From positions 186,001-250,000 of the forward strand of contig NZ_JAEUFG010000003.1 of assembly GCF_018588585.1 (NCBI RefSeq): DNA of 64,000 nt, in the 5' to 3' direction. The position numbers and the translations under genes are program-made. The notes under the pieces were generated by a model. It worked only from the letters and a program-made list of their open reading frames with translations, ran no database searches and was not told where the DNA came from. Shown here one piece after another: positions 52,740 to 61,370 of the stretch. Within the stretch, counting starts at the first letter, position 1. The number at the start of each line of letters is the position of its first letter. The stretch is from Bacillus sp. SM2101. GTDB lineage: Bacteria; Bacillota; Bacilli; Bacillales; SM2101.

Positions 52740-53371
52740 AAGAAAGACAGGATGCATGGACAGAAGAAGATGATTTATTATTAGCTGAAACAATACTAAG
52801 GCATGTTCGTGAAGGTAGTACACAGTTAAATGCCTTTGAAGAAGTTGGAGACAAATTAAACCGCACATCGGCAGCATGTGGCTTTCGTTGGAATGCAGTC
52901 GTACGTAACAACTATCAGAAAGCGCTAGAGTTAGCAAGAAAGCAACGTAAGCAACGGCAACGCTCTTTAGGAAAACACCAACAGGTTAAAAAGACTCTAT
53001 TATATAAACCGACTGTTCCTTCTATTAAAGACTTAAATATAAATGCTATAGAAAGTAACAAGGACGTTACACTAGATCAGGTGGTCTCTTTCTTACAATC
53101 ATTACAACAAAACACTAGTAATATCGATTTTCTACGTAAAGAAAATGAAAGATTACGACAAGAAAATGAAGAAATGTCTAAACAAAATAAAACATTTTCT
53201 GAAAACATTTCAAAACTACAGCAAAGTTCTATTTCAATACAAGAAGATTACGATACGCTAATGAAAATCATGAATCGTGCAAGAAAGCTAGTTTTAATTG
53301 AGGAAGAACAAAGTCCGGCTACAGCCTTTAAGATGGATAAAAACGGCAACCTAGAAAAAATGGCGAAGTAG
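52736..53371 (+). CDS. rsfA: RsfA-type prespore transcription factor
   Basis: 211 residues from the ATG at 52736 ([23 protein letters not shown]), eight bases after GGGAG; TTG at 52721 is less likely. The N-terminal Myb/SANT-like DNA-binding region ends [14 protein letters not shown], nearly as in B. subtilis RsfA. A basic stretch (KQRKQRQR) and a C-terminal coiled coil (about 135-185) follow. RsfA tunes sigma-F gene expression in the forespore. A Family A repeat cluster begins right after its TAG. Confidence 0.93.
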   Translation: MKERQDAWTEEDDLLLAETILRHVREGSTQLNAFEEVGDKLNRTSAACGFRWNAVVRNNYQKALELARKQRKQRQRSLGKHQQVKKTLLYKPTVPSIKDLNINAIESNKDVTLDQVVSFLQSLQQNTSNIDFLRKENERLRQENEEMSKQNKTFSENISKLQQSSISIQEDYDTLMKIMNRARKLVLIEEEQSPATAFKMDKNGNLEKMAK

Positions 53372-53660
53372 GAAGAAAGGCGCAAGGTGCCCGCTTATCG
53401 GCGACAAGTAGAAAAGCGAAGCCGACTTGAACTGCCTCGAAAAGCGTTGGAACCTTTTCAACTGAAGACGCTTTATGTCTTCTGATGAAAAGGTGAAACG
53501 ACTCGAGAGGCAAGGAGGCGTAGCTAGACAAAGAGAAAAGCGCATGCGCCTTGATCATCCCCGACAAGCACTGGAAGCATTTCACTTGAAGGCATTTTTT
53601 GACTTCAAGTGAAATGCTTACGCGCCTCAAGAGGATATACAATGGAACTAGATATATGAA
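53372..53660 (+). repeat. Family A hairpin repeats, locus 5 (three units)
   Basis: A truncated unit follows the rsfA stop directly (GAAGAAAGGCGC at 53372), then full units at about 53412 and 53534. The last has a perfect 15-bp inner stem GCATTTCACTTGAAG / CTTCAAGTGAAATGC, different from the other units yet fully paired. Confidence 0.88.
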
Positions 53661-53692
53661 AAAGCACCTAACCTAGATGTTAAGTGCTTTTT
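53659..53692. terminator. Shared terminator of rsfA and lipL
   Basis: AAAAAGCAC (53659-53667) pairs with GTGCTTTTT (53684-53692) with TAAC/GTTA inside; T-runs on both strands. The lipL stop codon is inside. Confidence 0.8.
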
Positions 53693-54515
53693 CATTGCGT
53701 TCAATGACTCTCTTATAATTGTGTTCAAATAATGCTAATTCATCTGCTGTTAATTGAGAAGAATAGATAGACGTACTCATATTCTTTAGCGTAGTTAACA
53801 ATGCTAACATCATATCTTGAATTGTGCTTGATTCACCTGTCAATTCGTTTAATGAAGCCATCGTTTCAGGCTTTACGTCAGGGTAAACATATTTAGTTTC
53901 GATGCCTTTGATTGATTTGTTATAAAAATCCTTAATCAAATTTGCACGCTCTCCCCCACTACCAGTCACACAAAGATAAATTTGTACCGCCACTCCACCT
54001 CTAACCCTTCGTTGAGAAATTCCTGCAAATTTCTTTCCTGCTACACTTAGGTCGTAACTTCCAGGACAATATGAACCGATGATTTCCTTAGCCTCGATCT
54101 GTAAATGAAAAGGAGAAAGCATATGCTTTACTAGTTCCACCATGGCATCATAGCCCCTATTTATATCGATCCCTTTTTCTGTATCAGGGAAAATGAGAGA
54201 TATATTCAAAACTCCTTCATCTAAAACAACTGCTAAGCCCCCTGAATTTCTTACAATCACTCGATATCCTTGCGACTGCAAATAACGAACGCCATCAGTT
54301 AGGTAAGGGAGCTTTGTATCTTGAATACCCAGCACAATCGTATTGTGATGAACCCATGAACGTGCTGTTGTCACAGCTTCATTTTTCCCTACAGAAGAGC
54401 ATAACGTATCATCAATAGCAAAAGATTGGAGCGCATCAAAATGTGGACCTACACTAGATTGATCAATGATTCTCCATCTATTTTGCTCTAATAAGCTCTT
54501 TGACTGAGTATACAT
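53673..54515 (-). CDS. lipL: Octanoyl-[GcvH]:protein N-octanoyltransferase LipL
   Basis: 280 residues of the biotin/lipoate ligase-like fold. [22 protein letters not shown] is the substrate pocket; the catalytic Cys is in [26 protein letters not shown] (about residue 150), with the Lys after it. LipL moves octanoyl groups from GcvH to 2-oxoacid dehydrogenase E2 subunits in lipoate synthesis. It corresponds to B. subtilis YwfL and lies downstream of pta. Confidence 0.93.
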   Translation of the reverse strand: MYTQSKSLLEQNRWRIIDQSSVGPHFDALQSFAIDDTLCSSVGKNEAVTTARSWVHHNTIVLGIQDTKLPYLTDGVRYLQSQGYRVIVRNSGGLAVVLDEGVLNISLIFPDTEKGIDINRGYDAMVELVKHMLSPFHLQIEAKEIIGSYCPGSYDLSVAGKKFAGISQRRVRGGVAVQIYLCVTGSGGERANLIKDFYNKSIKGIETKYVYPDVKPETMASLNELTGESSTIQDMMLALLTTLKNMSTSIYSSQLTADELALFEHNYKRVIERNEKALNI

Positions 54516-54541
54516 GATATGCGTCCCCTAACATATTTTCA

Positions 54542-55519
54542 TTATTTTTGCAGTGCTTGAGCTGCTGTAATAAGAGCTAATTTATATACATCCTCTTGGT
54601 TACAACCACGGGACAAATCGTTGACAGGCTTATTTAACCCTTGCAATATTGGACCTACCGCTTCAAAATTCCCTAATCTTTGAGCAATTTTATATCCAAT
54701 ATTCCCTGCTTCAAGGCTCGGGAATATAAACACATTAGCATCGCCTTGAATAAGCGCATCAGGTGCTTTCTTTTGTGCAACAGAAGGTACAAATGCTGCA
54801 TCAAATTGCAATTCTCCCTCAACCATTAATTCAGGGTTTCTTTCTTTTGCCAAACGAACTGCTTCAATTACCTTTTCGGTTTCAGGTGATTTGGCTGAAC
54901 CTTTTGTGGAAAAGCTGAGCATAGCAACTTTTGGTTCAATATTAAACATTTGTGCTGTATAGGTACTTTCTATTGCAATTTCAGCTAAGTCTTGACTATC
55001 AGGTGCAATATTAATTGCACAATCAGCAAATACATACTTTTCGGTATCACGAACCATGATGAATACACCCGATGTCTTCTTAACACCTTCTTTTGTTTTA
55101 ATTATTTGTAATGCCGGACGAACTGTATCTGCTGTAGAATGGGCTGCGCCACTTACTAACCCATGAGCTTTTTCTGTATATACAAGCATTGTACCAAAAT
55201 AATTTTCATCTAGTAACATTTTGTATGCTTGTTCTTTTGTAACTTTGCCTTTCCTTCTCTCAACAAAAGCATCGACTAACGTGCTCATTTCATCATATTG
55301 TTCAGGATCGTATATTTCGACTCCACTCAACGATACTTCTAGTGCTTCAGCTTTTGCTTGGAGTTCACCTGGATTCCCAATAATGATTGGTTTAATAATT
55401 TCCTCTTGTGCTAAACGGCTTACAGCTTCTAAAATTCGATTATCATTCCCTTCTGGAAAGACAATACGGATGTTTTCACCCTTAATTTTCTCTTCTAATA
55501 TGTTGAATAACTGTGACAT
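54542..55519 (-). CDS. pta: Phosphate acetyltransferase
   Basis: 325 residues from the ATG at 55519 (MSQLFNILEEKIKGENIR), eight bases after AAGGAGG; the 55546 start is not used. It converts acetyl-CoA and phosphate to acetyl phosphate, in overflow metabolism with AckA. Family motifs GLVSGAAHSTADTVRPALQIIKT and LQGLNKPVNDLSRGCNQEDV are complete. Its promoter and an upstream cre box point to CcpA activation, as in B. subtilis. Confidence 0.97.
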   Translation of the reverse strand: MSQLFNILEEKIKGENIRIVFPEGNDNRILEAVSRLAQEEIIKPIIIGNPGELQAKAEALEVSLSGVEIYDPEQYDEMSTLVDAFVERRKGKVTKEQAYKMLLDENYFGTMLVYTEKAHGLVSGAAHSTADTVRPALQIIKTKEGVKKTSGVFIMVRDTEKYVFADCAINIAPDSQDLAEIAIESTYTAQMFNIEPKVAMLSFSTKGSAKSPETEKVIEAVRLAKERNPELMVEGELQFDAAFVPSVAQKKAPDALIQGDANVFIFPSLEAGNIGYKIAQRLGNFEAVGPILQGLNKPVNDLSRGCNQEDVYKLALITAAQALQK

Positions 55520-55560
55520 ATGTTTTTCCTCCTTTGCTCTCATCATTACTCGTTATATTT

Positions 55561-55588
55561 AGAATACTTGACTATTACTGAAAATCAA
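55561..55588 (-). promoter_or_regulatory. Sigma-A promoter of pta
   Basis: Minus-strand -35 TTGATT (55583-55588), 16-bp spacer, -10 TATTCT (55561-55566). Start near 55554. Confidence 0.55.
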
Positions 55589-55601
55589 TAAATCTATCTT
55601 A

Positions 55602-55616
55602 AGATAACGCTTACAT
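55602..55616 (-). promoter_or_regulatory. cre box (CcpA activation site) of pta
   Basis: Minus strand ATGTAAGCGTTATCT matches WTGNAANCGNWNNCW fully. Its centre is about 55 bp upstream of the predicted start, the position expected for an activating cre. The rest of the gap to hemQ contains a decayed Family B copy (about 55780-55900). Confidence 0.75.
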
Positions 55617-56004
55617 GAAAGAAGTTTATCTTTTCATAATTCACAAAAAAAACACATTTATACGTAAGTAGAGGTAAATTTGTCAAAACTAATATACGTA
55701 GTCACACTTCGTTCACACATATTACAGCGTTAGCCTTTTCAGAAAGCTCTTTATTATTATTTTGCTGAATTATAAAAACCAAAGAAAGTTCATGCAAGTG
55801 TCATCTGTTTTATAGAAGGATAGCTGGCCACAAACTCTAGGGATGTACGTGTTAGTACGAAACACTAATGAACAAAAATGTTTCGTGTTTCTTAGTAATG
55901 CATAAACTGTGGTATATTAGAAATGCTATATATTTTATATCATGATCTAATTAGAGTAAACTATAATTGTCATATCATACATAATGAAGGAGATGGGTAT
56001 CAAT

Positions 56005-56748
56005 ATGAGTGAAGCAGCTAAAACGTTAGATGGCTGGTATTGTCTACATGATTTACGTGCAATTGACTGGTCTTCTTGGAAACGACTAACAAGTGATGAG
56101 CGTCAAACCGCAATTCATGAGTTTGTTGGTTTACTTGAAAAATGGGGTCTTGTTGAAGAAAACCAACAGGGTAGCCATGCATTCTATTCAATTGTTGGGC
56201 AAAAAGCAGATTTTATGCTCATGATTTTAAGACCTACAATGGAAGAAATTAATGAAATAGAAAATGCATTTAATAAAACTAAACTTGCTGAGTATACCAT
56301 TCCTACATATTCGTATGTGTCAGTGGTTGAGTTAAGTAACTACTTACCAGCTGATGAAGACCCGTATCAAAACCCTGAAATCCTAAAAAGGCTATACCCT
56401 ACCTTACCTAAAGCAAATCATATTTGCTTCTATCCTATGGATAAGCGTCGTCAAGGTGATGACAATTGGTATATGCTCCCGATGGAGGAACGTCGAGCAT
56501 TAATGCGTTCACATGGCATGATAGGTAGGAAATATGCAGGAAAAGTTAAACAAGTAATTTCAGGTTCAGTCGGCTTCGATGATTACGAATGGGGTGTAAC
56601 ACTTTTTGCAGATGATGTTTTACAATTTAAGAAGTTAGTGTACGAAATGCGTTTTGATGAGGTAAGTGCTCGTTATGGTGAATTTGGAACGTTTTTTGTC
56701 GGTAACATTTTGAATGAAGAAAAATTAAATCAACTACTACACGTGTAA
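56005..56748 (+). CDS. hemQ: Coproheme decarboxylase HemQ
   Basis: 247 residues from the ATG at 56005 ([19 protein letters not shown]), matching B. subtilis HemQ (YwfI). It carries out the last step of coproporphyrin-dependent heme b synthesis. Key residues by family alignment: catalytic Y143, K147 (FYPMDKRR) and proximal heme ligand H170 ([13 protein letters not shown]). Formerly called chlorite dismutase-like. An imperfect hairpin with a T-rich tail follows near 56771-56812. Confidence 0.96.
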   Translation: MSEAAKTLDGWYCLHDLRAIDWSSWKRLTSDERQTAIHEFVGLLEKWGLVEENQQGSHAFYSIVGQKADFMLMILRPTMEEINEIENAFNKTKLAEYTIPTYSYVSVVELSNYLPADEDPYQNPEILKRLYPTLPKANHICFYPMDKRRQGDDNWYMLPMEERRALMRSHGMIGRKYAGKVKQVISGSVGFDDYEWGVTLFADDVLQFKKLVYEMRFDEVSARYGEFGTFFVGNILNEEKLNQLLHV

Positions 56749-56965
56749 ATATCTATACTCATTCAAACAAAAGGAAAGTGGCTCATATACATATATGGGT
56801 CATTTTCTTTTTACTTGAATTTAATGCATATCTAAAATGCTCAACTCATATCTATTAAATAGAAATCATCATTTTTCAAAAATAAGGAACCATTTTCACT
56901 TACTTAAATAGAGTAATATTGTACGAAATTGTAGGTGGATACCTATTTGTAAGTGAGGTGAGAAG

Positions 56966-57388
56966 ATGGCGGTAATTCCTTATACAGAAAAAGATGTAGA
57001 TTTACTTGCACGCTTAATTCGTGCAGAGGCAGAGGGAGATGGCAAACTCGGTATGTTAATGGCCGGTAATACTAGTGTGAACCGAGTTAGAGCCAGTTGT
57101 TTAGATTTTAGAGACATTACATCAATACAAAAAATGGTCTTTCAGCGCCCGGGTGGATTTGAAGCAACCATAAAAGGATACTTTTATCAGCGTGCAAGAG
57201 AATCTGACAAACAGCTAGCTAGAAGACTCATAAATGGAGAAAGATTTCACCCTGCAACAAATACATTATGGTTTTTCAGGCCTGAAGGCGATTGCCCAGC
57301 ACAATGGTTTAATCAATGGAATACCGGACGTTTCAAATCCCATTGTTTTTTTGCACCGACTCAGTCGGAATGTCCTAAAGTGTATTAA
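56966..57388 (+). CDS. cwlJ: Spore cortex-lytic enzyme CwlJ
   Basis: 140 residues of the SleB/CwlJ hydrolase family, without signal peptide or peptidoglycan-binding domain as expected for CwlJ. LLARLIRAEAEGDGKLGMLMAGNTSVNRV carries the catalytic Glu, and GERFHPATNTLWFFRP is the second family block. It degrades cortex during Ca-DPA germination and needs GerQ, encoded 28 bp downstream. GAGGTGA precedes the ATG. Confidence 0.95.
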   Translation: MAVIPYTEKDVDLLARLIRAEAEGDGKLGMLMAGNTSVNRVRASCLDFRDITSIQKMVFQRPGGFEATIKGYFYQRARESDKQLARRLINGERFHPATNTLWFFRPEGDCPAQWFNQWNTGRFKSHCFFAPTQSECPKVY

Positions 57389-57416
57389 ACCTATTTTGAT
57401 GTAGAGGAGGAATTTG

Positions 57417-57833
57417 ATGACAAATAATTATAATCAGGGGAACTATGGAGTTTATCAATCCCAAACATCATACCCATATAGATACCCGTACCAATATGGA
57501 CAGCAACAACAAGTACCACAACCAACTTCTGCCCCAACAACAGGTCCACAAGTACCAGATATGTTACCACTTGAAGAATCTTATATTGAAAATATACTAC
57601 GATTAAATAAAGGGAAGGTAGCAACTGTTTATATGACCTTTGAAAATGGTCGAGAAGGAAGAACACAAATATTTAAAGGAATGATTGAGGCTGCTGGGCG
57701 TGACCATATCATACTTAGCGATTCTGAGTCGGAAAAGCGCTATGTATTATTGATGGTGTATCTAGATTATATTACCTTTGATGAAGAAATAGAATATTAC
57801 CCAGATAGAATTGTAAGCTACTCTCCTAGGTGA
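57417..57833 (+). CDS. gerQ: Spore coat protein GerQ (YwdL)
   Basis: 138 residues from the ATG at 57417, six bases after GAGGAGG (the TTG just before is rejected). The first 45 residues are Tyr/Gln/Pro-rich (e.g. YPYRYPYQYGQQQQ), typical of the part crosslinked by transglutaminase; the C-terminal half (LPLEESYIENILRLNKGKVATVYMTF) is the conserved GerQ domain. It anchors CwlJ in the coat. Operon with cwlJ. Confidence 0.94.
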   Translation: MTNNYNQGNYGVYQSQTSYPYRYPYQYGQQQQVPQPTSAPTTGPQVPDMLPLEESYIENILRLNKGKVATVYMTFENGREGRTQIFKGMIEAAGRDHIILSDSESEKRYVLLMVYLDYITFDEEIEYYPDRIVSYSPR

Positions 57834-57884
57834 TAAAAAAACTAAACTAACTACAATTTCACCTAGAAGCAGCCCTCTTCTTGT

Positions 57885-58015
57885 GGGCCAGGTGAAATGT
57901 CATTAACCATGACTTCTCCTAACAAGCATTCGATCCATTTCAGATGAAGGCGCATTTTGCCTTCGGATGGAATGGTGAAGTGCCCTTGAAGGACTCTGGT
58001 GGCTTCGCTACGATA
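57885..58015 (+). repeat. Family A hairpin repeat, locus 6 (single decayed unit)
   Basis: Inner hairpin CCATTTCA / TGGAATGG with GAAGGC / GCCTTC is still paired, partly by G-T wobbles. The constant blocks are worn (AACAAGCATTCGA, GTGCCCTTGAAG). It follows gerQ on the same strand. Confidence 0.65.
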
Positions 58016-58082
58016 GCATTTAGGATAAATATCCATAAGATATGTAATCCTAGGCAGTGAAAAAAAGCAATAAAGTTTATGA

Positions 58083-58238
58083 AAGGCTCTTTTTCGTAAA
58101 CTTTGTTGCTATTTTTATCAAATTAGTACCATAAATATGTTAGTCATCTTTGTACAGAAGAAAAGATGCCACGAACGCTAGATATATACGTGCTTACACC
58201 TTAGAACGAAAAGCAAGAATCAATGCGAAAACAGCCTT
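58083..58238 (+). repeat. Family B MITE-like repeat (full length)
   Basis: 156 bp between ends AAGGCTCTTTTTCGTAAACT and ATGCGAAAACAGCCTT, imperfect inverted repeats. The core has TTGTACAGAAGAAAAGATGC. Confidence 0.85.
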
Positions 58239-58260
58239 ATGAAAAGAGCTTTACCAATAG

Positions 58261-58306
58261 AAAAGGGGAGTCTATTTGTCGAAATTCGACTTAGACACCC
58301 CCTTTT
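58261..58306 (-). terminator. Terminator of ywdK
   Basis: GTCGAAATTCGAC at the tip is enclosed by GTCTA/TAGAC and GGGG/CCCC; T-rich sequence follows on either strand. It directly follows the ywdK stop. Confidence 0.75.
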
Positions 58307-58678
58307 TTACATATGTTTCATGACTGCATATCCGAGAAGAACCCATCCAATTAAGAACGCCACACCACCTAATGGTGTAATTGCTCCTAACACTTTTACT
58401 TGAGTAACACTTAGAACATAAAGACTTCCGGAAAATAAAATAATTCCAATTAACATAAACCAACCTGCCCACGTAAGAGAAGGTGTATTTGGAAATTTAC
58501 CTGCAATCAAAGCGATAATCATGATTGCCGTAGTATGAAACATTTGATAAGTGACGCCAGTTTTCCATGTCTCTATATACTTTGCTGGAATTTTGCCCTC
58601 TAAACCGTGTGCACCAAATGCTCCTAGTGCTACCGCTAAAAAACCATTAATTGCTCCAATCATTAGCAATATTTTCAT
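58307..58678 (-). CDS. ywdK: DUF423 membrane protein YwdK
   Basis: 123 residues with four predicted membrane helices and the DUF423 pattern GAFGAHGLEGKIP near residue 20, YQMFHTTAIM near 44 and ITPLGGVAFLIGW near 100. Function unknown. GGGGG is ten bases before the ATG. It follows ywdI by 19 bp, an operon order shared with B. subtilis. Confidence 0.92.
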   Translation of the reverse strand: MKILLMIGAINGFLAVALGAFGAHGLEGKIPAKYIETWKTGVTYQMFHTTAIMIIALIAGKFPNTPSLTWAGWFMLIGIILFSGSLYVLSVTQVKVLGAITPLGGVAFLIGWVLLGYAVMKHM

Positions 58679-58697
58679 GTTTGTTAGTCCCCCAATT

Positions 58698-58949
58698 TTA
58701 AAAATCTAGTAATGAATCTCCATTTGCTTCATCTACATTTACTTTATTATGTTGTTTAATTGACATTTGTTGTATTTCTGGAATCGTTTTTTTACGATTG
58801 CCCTCTACAGAATTAGATGATAATACGACATCACACAAAGAGTGGATACTAGCAATATGTTCGCGAAGTCTGCCTTCATCATTTGACTGGTTTGCTTTTG
58901 ACAGCTCTTCACCAATTTTATCAAGTATCATTTGAACTGGTACCTTCAA
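58698..58949 (-). CDS. ywdI: YwdI family protein (DUF5327)
   Basis: 83 residues from a TTG at 58949 (MKVPVQMILDKIGEELSKA), seven bases after AGGAGG; a GTG at 58958 would overlap the ribosome site, and the B. subtilis protein starts similarly. Mostly helical N-terminus, then a low-complexity tail ending GDSLLDF. Function unknown. Confidence 0.85.
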   Translation of the reverse strand: MKVPVQMILDKIGEELSKANQSNDEGRLREHIASIHSLCDVVLSSNSVEGNRKKTIPEIQQMSIKQHNKVNVDEANGDSLLDF

Positions 58950-58981
58950 ACTCCCCACCTCCTGAGTTCATATTTTTTAAG

Positions 58982-59149
58982 AAGGCTCTTTTCGTAATCT
59001 TTGTTGCTATTGTTATTCAATTAGTACCAATAAAAAGTGGTTTTACTTGGTTCGTCATTGTTGTACAGAAGAAAAGATGCCACGAACACTAATTATGTGC
59101 GTGTTTGGCTCTTAGTACAGAAAGCAACAATTAATGCGTAAACAGCCTT
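58982..59149 (+). repeat. Family B MITE-like repeat (full length)
   Basis: 168 bp from AAGGCTCTTTTCGTAATCT to ATGCGTAAACAGCCTT. Together with the copy at 58083 it flanks ywdK-ywdI in direct orientation. Confidence 0.85.
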
Positions 59150-59182
59150 TAAGAAAGTTCCAAAGTATAGGATAAATGATTA

Positions 59183-60181
59183 TTATATACTAGATTTTGT
59201 AGCTTCTTCAAATTTCACTAATTGATCCTTTGCACCAAACACTATTGTTAAGTCACCTTCTTTTAATCGTTCATCTGGGTGAGGGTTACTAATTAGCTCA
59301 TGTTTTCTTTTTATCGCTACAATCGTTACACCGTACACACTGCGAATATTATTATCTCGTAAAGAGCTATTGACAACTTTTGATCTAGGTTGGATGATAA
59401 TTTCTTCAACCCCATATTCGTCTTTACCTAATTGTAGAATCGTATCTATGTAGTCAACACTAATAGGTTTTACAACTGACATTGCCATCCTCCTCCCCCC
59501 TAGTGAGGAAGGATTAATAACTTTGCTTGCTCCAGCAATGCGAAGCTTTTCTTCAGATTCAACTTTCTCTGCTCTAGCCACAATTTGAATCTTTGGGTTT
59601 AATCCTTTTGCAGTTAATGACACAAATACATTTGAAGCATCATCAGGTAGCGTTGCTACTAACCCTTTTGCTCGTTCTATTCCTGCATTATATAAAACCC
59701 GATCCTCAGTTGCGTCACCTACTATGTATAGAAAATTCTCTTCTATTTGTTCCACTCTTTCTTTATCACGTTCAATAACAACAACTTGAACCCCTTCTTG
59801 TATAAATCTCTGCAGCACTTGTTCACCTACACGACCTATTCCGCAAATAATCATATGATTTGATAGATTGTCAATTTGTTGATGCATACGACGCCTCCAT
59901 ACACTTTGTGATAACTTTCCTTCAATAATTGCAGCCGACATTGCTGCTAGTGTATACCCTACTAGTCCAACTCCAATAGGAATAATGAGCAAGCCAAATA
60001 TGCGCCCGCCTATTGTTTGAGGTATAATATCACCGTAACCTACCGTCAGTACGGTAATTGCTGTCATCCACAAAGCATCAAAAAAACTAATCCCTTCAAG
60101 AAAGGCAAACCCAAGTCCTCCAACGATAATAATTATCGTCATTCCTATTAAAGAAATAACGATATGTTTGGATACTTTCAC
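59183..60181 (-). CDS. Two-helix potassium channel with RCK (TrkA) domain
   Basis: 332 residues, GTG start. Two membrane helices flank a pore loop with selectivity filter TVGYGD (about residue 46); a Rossmann RCK domain (GIGRVGEQVLQRF, about 115) and a TrkA_C domain (from about 245) follow. This MthK/YugO-like plan makes a cytoplasmically gated K+ channel; RCK and TrkA_C domains can bind nucleotides, Ca2+ or c-di-AMP. I do not recall it in the B. subtilis ywd cluster, so it may be a local insertion. Confidence 0.9.
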   Translation of the reverse strand: MKVSKHIVISLIGMTIIIIVGGLGFAFLEGISFFDALWMTAITVLTVGYGDIIPQTIGGRIFGLLIIPIGVGLVGYTLAAMSAAIIEGKLSQSVWRRRMHQQIDNLSNHMIICGIGRVGEQVLQRFIQEGVQVVVIERDKERVEQIEENFLYIVGDATEDRVLYNAGIERAKGLVATLPDDASNVFVSLTAKGLNPKIQIVARAEKVESEEKLRIAGASKVINPSSLGGRRMAMSVVKPISVDYIDTILQLGKDEYGVEEIIIQPRSKVVNSSLRDNNIRSVYGVTIVAIKRKHELISNPHPDERLKEGDLTIVFGAKDQLVKFEEATKSSI

Positions 60182-60197
60182 CACGCCCCTCCTTCTA

Positions 60198-60380
60198 TCA
60201 AGACCCTCTTTTTCTCTTCTCCTGAAATTTCATGCACGACTTCCCTGAGGATTGGAATACACGTAAGGATGGAATAATGTCTGTTTTAAAATTAAAAGCT
60301 TTGCAGCCTCTTGGGAATTTTGGATCCCACGTTGTGTAAAAATGGGTACAATTAAAACAATTTACTCTTTGGTCACTCAT
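60198..60380 (-). CDS. Small four-cysteine protein of unknown function
   Basis: 60 residues. C8 and C11 (VNCFNCTHFYTTWD), C26 (PRGCKAFNFKT) and C49 (SGKSCMKFQ) suggest a metal-binding knuckle. The PRGCKAFxFKT...SLxVxQSSGxxC pattern is one I remember from widespread uncharacterised small proteins. AAGGGTG lies before the ATG. It is 16 bp upstream of the K+ channel gene and probably co-transcribed. Confidence 0.8.
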   Translation of the reverse strand: MSDQRVNCFNCTHFYTTWDPKFPRGCKAFNFKTDIIPSLRVFQSSGKSCMKFQEKRKRGS

Positions 60381-60559
60381 ATTATTTCACCCTTTATGCT
60401 CCCCATTAATTATATTGTGTTTTTATTGTATCACTATCATCTTCACGGTTCAGCAAATATACCTTTGATAGTATACCTAGGGTATTTTTGTAAACTCCAT
60501 TTATTTATTCTAAACCTTTTACAATTAGATACATTTTATCTAAGCCACATAATTTTTAT

Positions 60560-60645
60560 AGTAAACAAAAATACCGCTAACGTTAGATATATGCGTGTTT
60601 TTCCCCTTAATATGAAAAACTACGATCAATGCGTAAACAGCCTTT
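60560..60645 (+). repeat. Family B repeat, right half, at the ung stop codon
   Basis: Ends ATGCGTAAACAGCCTTT two bases from the ung stop. The left half is missing. The rest of the 60381-60647 gap shows nothing I can name. Confidence 0.6.
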
Positions 60646-60647
60646 AT

Positions 60648-61328
60648 CTATGTATTTAGTGGATCGATTTGCCAATCAATTTCTTCGCTATCAATTTGCC
60701 GTAAATAACTATTTGCTTTCGAAAAGGGGTTACTGCCGAAAAAACCACGATTAGCAGAAAAAGGACTCGGATGAGGTGACTCAATGATAAAGTGATGACT
60801 ATTTGAAACTAGTTTTTGTTTTTCTTGAGCATGTCTACCCCAAAGAATAAAAATTACCGGCTTTTCACGTTCATTTAATACTTCAATTATTTTGTCTGTG
60901 AACAATTCCCACCCAAGCCCTCGATGGGAGCTGGGCTGTCCTTTCCTCACAGTTAATGTTGTATTTAACAACAATACCCCTTCTTCTGTCCACTTTAATA
61001 AATATCCATGGTTCGGTATAGTGCAACCGATGTCATTTTGTAATTCTTTATATATATTTTTTAACGAGGGTGGAACAGGAATACCAGGTTGAACCGAAAA
61101 GCTTAAGCCATGTGCCTGATTTGGACCATGATAAGGGTCTTGTCCAATAATGACAACTTTCACTTTATGATAAGGTGTATGATGTAAAGCATTAAATATA
61201 CTATACATATCAGGGTAAATCGTTTCAGTATTATATTCGTGTTTCAAATTTTGACGTAGCTTTTTATAATACGTCTTGTTAAATTCTTCCTCTAATAATT
61301 GTGACCAGTCATTATTAAGTATTGTCAT
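60648..61328 (-). CDS. ung: Uracil-DNA glycosylase
   Basis: 226 residues, family 1. Catalytic Asp in [22 protein letters not shown] (about residue 65), uracil-binding LLLNTTLTV, and DNA-intercalating loop [16 protein letters not shown] with the active His. It removes uracil from DNA at the start of base-excision repair. AGGTGG is six bases from the ATG. Matches B. subtilis ung position (ywdG). Confidence 0.97.
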   Translation of the reverse strand: MTILNNDWSQLLEEEFNKTYYKKLRQNLKHEYNTETIYPDMYSIFNALHHTPYHKVKVVIIGQDPYHGPNQAHGLSFSVQPGIPVPPSLKNIYKELQNDIGCTIPNHGYLLKWTEEGVLLLNTTLTVRKGQPSSHRGLGWELFTDKIIEVLNEREKPVIFILWGRHAQEKQKLVSNSHHFIIESPHPSPFSANRGFFGSNPFSKANSYLRQIDSEEIDWQIDPLNT

Positions 61329-61370
61329 TCAAAACCACCTATCAACTTTCATAGCATCACTACTAATATA

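Noticed and set aside
52452-52937. 161-codon minus-strand frame
   Set aside because: Antisense to rsfA and its upstream region, with no family features; a shadow frame.
58279-58291. Two inverted Spo0A boxes (GTCGAAATTCGAC)
   Set aside because: They form the tip of the ywdK terminator hairpin downstream of the gene, so a regulatory role is unlikely.
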